Assembly (NCBI RefSeq): GCF_004634425.1 | Contig: NZ_SBJL01000001.1 | Location: forward strand, 593,001-657,000 | Source: Vitreimonas flagellata | GTDB taxonomy: Bacteria > Pseudomonadota > Alphaproteobacteria > Caulobacterales > Aquidulcibacteraceae | Length of the DNA: 64,000 nucleotides | Reading direction: 5' to 3' | Shown: positions 63,707-64,000 of the stretch, one piece after another | Layout: each line of letters begins with the position of its first letter | Position numbering within the stretch: the first letter of the stretch is position 1 | The notes under the pieces: generated by a model | Databases searched by the model: none | The model's input: the letters and a program-made list of their open reading frames with translations, nothing else | Told to the model about the DNA's origin: nothing | Translations under genes and position numbers: made by a program

Positions 63707-64000
63707 TTAGCCCTCCGCCGGCACGTCGCCGAGGCTCGCGCCGTCCTTACGACGGGCAACAAGGTCGGACACCTTCAGGCCACGGCGGTTTGCAACCTGA
63801 CGCGGCGAGGTTTGGTTCTTCAGCGCGTCGATCGTGGCGCGCACCATGTTGTACGGGTTCGACGAACCCTTCGACTTGGCGACGACGTCCGAAACGCCCA
63901 GCACTTCGAGAACGGCGCGCATCGGGCCGCCCGCGATGAGGCCCTTACCGGCCGGCGCCGAGCGCAGCATGACTTTGCCCGCACCCCAACGGCCATCGCC
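63707..64000 (-). CDS. rpsE: 30S ribosomal protein S5, C-terminal part (cut by window edge)
   Basis: 97 C-terminal codons of S5 plus stop; the N-terminal double-stranded-RNA-binding domain lies right of the window. Visible blocks are [20 protein letters not shown] and [20 protein letters not shown], with [15 protein letters not shown], all characteristic of S5. It heads the rpsE-rpmD-rplO-secY-adk run seen here. Confidence 0.97.
   Translation of the reverse strand, partial: GDGRWGAGKVMLRSAPAGKGLIAGGPMRAVLEVLGVSDVVAKSKGSSNPYNMVRATIDALKNQTSPRQVANRRGLKVSDLVARRKDGASLGDVPAEG

Noticed and set aside
1-64000. CRISPR array, prophage, insertion sequence or rRNA operon
   Set aside because: No regularly spaced repeats, transposase, integrase, phage structural gene or rRNA sequence was seen.

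Overview
The window is ordinary, densely packed alphaproteobacterial chromosome. Gene content and order point to Caulobacterales, probably a Hyphomonadaceae-like lineage: ppiD-trpE-trpG-trpD-trpC-lexA, the rpsB-tsf-pyrH-frr-uppS-cdsA-dxr-rseP-bamA-ompH-lpxD-fabZ-lpxA-lpxI-lpxB superoperon, an ATP12 chaperone, Bpt leucyltransferase, a CC0125-type lipoprotein and a GAAC-N7-GAAC SOS box. The taxon is inferred from gene content only. DNA is GC-rich, many genes overlap by 4 nt (ATGA/GTGA), and I see no insertion sequence, prophage, CRISPR array or rRNA operon.

Layout. 1-314: 5' part of tpiA. 411-6387: periplasmic folding factor ppiD overlapping trpE, then trpGDC. 6412-8491: SOS box, lexA and a decayed comEC. 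8490-11198: gltX and gltA, closed by a clear terminator. 11253-26181 (minus strand): lipid A, outer-membrane assembly, isoprenoid, phospholipid and translation genes, with a promoter before rpsB. 26190-29883 (minus): hemN with a possible FNR/FixK box, then comF-grxC-nit-DUF1178. 29865-33105: methyltransferase, GNAT, coq7, dsbB, exoD. 33260-38517: tRNA-Leu(CAA), SLC13 transporter, gshB, class II DAHP synthase, MgtC-type membrane protein. 38634-40309: a two-gene unit encoding a TIR-like/ParA-type ATPase fusion and a small very basic protein. 40360-45241: msrB, bpt, cupin, a lipoprotein paralogue pair, pccB. 45324-52818 (minus): ATP12, TPR-oxygenase, two pseudouridine synthases, crcB, lipoprotein, sirtuin, rarA. 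52957-57393: small secreted protein, DegP-type protease, SRPBCC/ArsR/VOC operon, lipoprotein phosphodiesterase. 57437-64000 (minus): end of the spc/alpha ribosomal region (rpsE-rpmD-rplO-secY-adk ... rpsM-rpsK-rpoA-rplQ), split by an HxlR regulator and a divergent NAD(P)H/FMN reductase.

The best candidate for something undescribed is the unit at 38634-40309: a TIR-like domain with the W-x3-E catalytic-type motif fused to a deviant-Walker ATPase, translationally coupled to a 137-residue lysine/arginine-rich protein. It looks like a partition-type ATPase/DNA-binder pair carrying a TIR domain; its function is unknown. Other notable points are the comEC pseudogene beside lexA, the intrinsic terminator built over the start codon of the gene after rplQ, a probable CTG start for cdsA, and the redox cassette inserted in the ribosomal operon. 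No stretch over about 300 bases lacks a gene.
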